Positions 5,725 to 7,256 of a stretch of 7,256 nt of DNA are shown here, piece after piece. The DNA comes from an uncultured Porticoccus sp. Its GTDB lineage: Bacteria > Pseudomonadota > Gammaproteobacteria > Pseudomonadales > Porticoccaceae. Positions within the stretch are counted from its first letter, which is position 1; each line of letters begins with the position of its first letter. Under the pieces are notes generated by a model. That model was not told the DNA's origin and made no database searches. It was given only the letters and a program-made list of their open reading frames with translations. A program made the position numbers and the translations under genes. The DNA lies in contig CATLZI010000107.1 in assembly GCA_950063125.1 (NCBI GenBank), forward strand, positions 1-7,256, read 5' to 3'.

Positions 5725-5796
5725 GCCCGGTTAGATAACAAATAGCCACCTGCAGCAGCAGAAAGCCGTTTAACACCTTACATCTGGAGTTCAATC

Positions 5797-6981
5797 ATGC
5801 CTGACACATCCGGCAAGAGGCACCCTCGCTTTGCTGCGGGCATAACCGTCGCTGTATTGTTGGCCCTGCTGGCGGTCCTCTATTACATCGCATTCCCCCA
5901 CCAGGGCTATTCCAGTAACGAGAAGGCATCAGCGGTACCACCCGCAAGACAGGTTCTCGTTACAGCGGTGGCGCTGGAATCCGTTCGCCTCTGGACACGC
6001 TTTGCCGGCCGCCTGACCGCGGTGCATACCGCCGAGATAAAACCCCGGGTAAGCGGTGAGATTCAGCAGGTGCTGTTTCAGGATGGCCAGCAAGTCGAGC
6101 AGGGAGAGCTGCTGTTTGTGATCGATCCCCGGCCCTACCAGGCCGCCGTGCAACAGGCAAAAGCACAACTTGCGTCTGCAGAGTCCCGCACCACCCTGGC
6201 GCGAGACGAACTGGCACGGGCCAGCAAGCTGGTCGAGCGGAAACTGGTATCAGACAGCATTTATGATGCGGCGAAAAATGAATACCAAGTGGCCAGCGCG
6301 ATGATACGGGAGGCGGAAAGCGCTTTGGTCAGAACGGAGCTGGATCTCCAGTATGCGCACATCAAGGCCCCCTTTTCAGGCCGTATAAGCCGCGCAGAAC
6401 TCACCGTGGGCAACCTGGTGGAAGCCGGTGCGAGTGCGCCCGTACTGGCATCACTGGTCTCCAACCAGCAGCTGTACGCCGAATTCAATGTGGACGAGCA
6501 AACTTACCTGCAATCGATCCGGACCGCCGACAATACCGAGGCGATGCCGGTAGAACTGACACTGGCGAACGACGACCGGGTTTACCAGGGCACAATCCAT
6601 GCCTTCGACAATCAACTGGATATTTCCAGCGGCACCATCCGGGCACGGGCCATCTTTGACAATACCGACGGCGCCCTGACACCCGGCATGTACGCCAATG
6701 TGCAACTCGGTGCAGCCACTGAAGTCGAGATATTGCTGATCCCCGTCGGTGCTGTGGGCACCAATCAGGACAAGAAGTTTGTCTATGTGGTCGGCGAAGA
6801 TAATATCGCCGCCTACCGGGAAGTCACCCTGGGCTCCTATCACAAGGGGCAGCGGGTTGTGCTGAGCGGGTTGCAACCTGGCGACCGGGTGGTGATCAAC
6901 GGGCTGGCCCACATTCGACCGGGCATGCTGGTCGATCCCGCACCTGCGCAGCCCCAGACTACCGACACAACGGCTGAATAA
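5797..6981 (+). CDS. RND efflux periplasmic adaptor (membrane fusion protein, AcrA/MexE-like)
   Basis: A 394-residue HlyD/AcrA-type adaptor linking an inner-membrane RND pump to an outer-membrane channel. An N-terminal membrane anchor lies at about residues 13-34 and contains no lipobox cysteine, so unlike AcrA it is probably held by an uncleaved helix. Next come the first half of the lipoyl domain (PRVSGEIQQVLFQDGQQVEQ, about 84-103), an alpha-hairpin rich in Ala, Gln and Glu (about 112-180), the second lipoyl half (HIKAPFSGRISRAELTVGNLV), a beta-barrel domain and a membrane-proximal domain ending LQPGDRVVINGLAHIRPGMLV. The start is well supported by ggag at 5786-5789, 7 bases before the ATG. 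The RND gene begins 27 bases after the stop, so the two are one operon. Similarity in type is to MexE/OqxA; the substrate is not deducible. Confidence 0.92.
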   Translation: MPDTSGKRHPRFAAGITVAVLLALLAVLYYIAFPHQGYSSNEKASAVPPARQVLVTAVALESVRLWTRFAGRLTAVHTAEIKPRVSGEIQQVLFQDGQQVEQGELLFVIDPRPYQAAVQQAKAQLASAESRTTLARDELARASKLVERKLVSDSIYDAAKNEYQVASAMIREAESALVRTELDLQYAHIKAPFSGRISRAELTVGNLVEAGASAPVLASLVSNQQLYAEFNVDEQTYLQSIRTADNTEAMPVELTLANDDRVYQGTIHAFDNQLDISSGTIRARAIFDNTDGALTPGMYANVQLGAATEVEILLIPVGAVGTNQDKKFVYVVGEDNIAAYREVTLGSYHKGQRVVLSGLQPGDRVVINGLAHIRPGMLVDPAPAQPQTTDTTAE

Positions 6982-7008
6982 GTCTCAATATTTCCCTGAA
7001 GGACCGCC

Positions 7009-7256
7009 ATGAACATTTCCAGATTTTTTATAGATCGCCCGATCTTCGCCGGCGTGCTCTCCCTGATGGTGATGATCGCCGGTCTGCTGGCGATGTTTCA
7101 GTTGCCGATTTCTGAATACCCCGAGGTTACGCCGCCCTCAGTGGTGGTGAATGCTTCTTTTCCCGGCGCCAACCCCAAGGTCATTGCCGAGTCAGTGGCG
7201 ACACCGCTTGAGGAGCAACTCAGTGGTGTGGAAAACATGATTTACATGTCGTCCCA
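7009..7256 (+). CDS. RND efflux transporter, N-terminal part (AcrB/MexF-like), cut by window end
   Basis: The first 82 codons of an RND (HAE1 family) inner-membrane proton/drug antiporter. MNISRFFIDRPIFAGVLS is the classic amphipathic start and first membrane helix. It is followed by QLPISEYPEVTPPSVVV, FPGANPKVIAESVATPLEEQL and GVENMIYMSS, all standard porter-domain (PN1) sequence as in MexF and OqxB. aagga at 6999-7003 is the ribosome binding site. Full-length members have about 1,050 residues, so most of the gene lies beyond the window. No outer-membrane channel gene is visible; it may follow downstream. Confidence 0.95.
   Translation, partial: MNISRFFIDRPIFAGVLSLMVMIAGLLAMFQLPISEYPEVTPPSVVVNASFPGANPKVIAESVATPLEEQLSGVENMIYMSS

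Larger units (their letters stand above)
5490..5796. promoter_or_regulatory. Divergent control region between tetR and the RND efflux operon
   Basis: This 307-base gap has no gene. It holds the tetR promoter and weak operator near 5524-5553, an imperfect inverted repeat at 5561-5594, two copies of the palindrome TAGCTA (5621-5626 and 5635-5640) in an AT-rich stretch, and the pump promoter with its strong operator near 5695-5724. The roughly 100 bases of 5' leader before the adaptor start show no evident structure beyond the ribosome binding site. Confidence 0.7.

Overview
The window looks like a piece of a gammaproteobacterial chromosome, possibly from a marine relative of Marinobacter, Microbulbifer or the Cellvibrionales. 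The grounds are the PilC-like tail, a complete hemin ABC transporter run with its own ExbB/ExbD, and a TetR-controlled MexEF/OqxAB-like RND pump. GC content is moderately high by eye. Genus-level placement is a guess.

Layout. (1) 1-816: an open frame, cut by the window start, whose first half is an amino-acid/ethanolamine-type APC permease and whose last third is the C-terminus of the type IV pilus inner-membrane protein PilC. The two are joined in frame near 457-480, so this is a chimera (a real rearrangement or an assembly join). (2) 816-1081: a 266-bp non-coding element with imperfect terminal inverted repeats, TA on both sides and many internal hairpins, resembling a MITE. (3) 1095-4798: a tightly packed heme-uptake operon, exbB-exbD-hmuT-hmuU-hmuV. 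Its first four genes overlap by 1 to 4 bases, but hmuU and hmuV are separated by a shortened second copy of the same element (3917-4038) in the opposite orientation. (4) 4809-5489 (minus): a TetR-family repressor, convergent with hmuV. (5) 5490-5796: a divergent control region with a near-perfect palindromic operator placed between the -35 and -10 of the pump operon, and a weaker version of it placed the same way in the tetR promoter. (6) 5797-6981 and 7009 to the window end: a periplasmic adaptor and the start of an RND efflux transporter.

How the genes work together. ExbB/ExbD form the proton-driven motor that, with a TonB not present here, would energise an outer-membrane heme receptor (also not present). 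HmuT captures heme in the periplasm and HmuU2V2 imports it using ATP. Separately, the TetR protein probably represses both itself and the adjacent adaptor-pump operon until a toxic ligand releases it.

The most unusual material is the chimeric first gene and the repeat element. One copy of the element sits directly after the stop of the pilC tail and before exbB. The other appears to have split a once-overlapping hmuU-hmuV junction, and it now supplies the hmuU stop codon and a candidate ribosome binding site for hmuV. No RNA genes, CRISPR array, integrase or transposase gene are visible, and nothing here amounts to a clearly new biochemical system.
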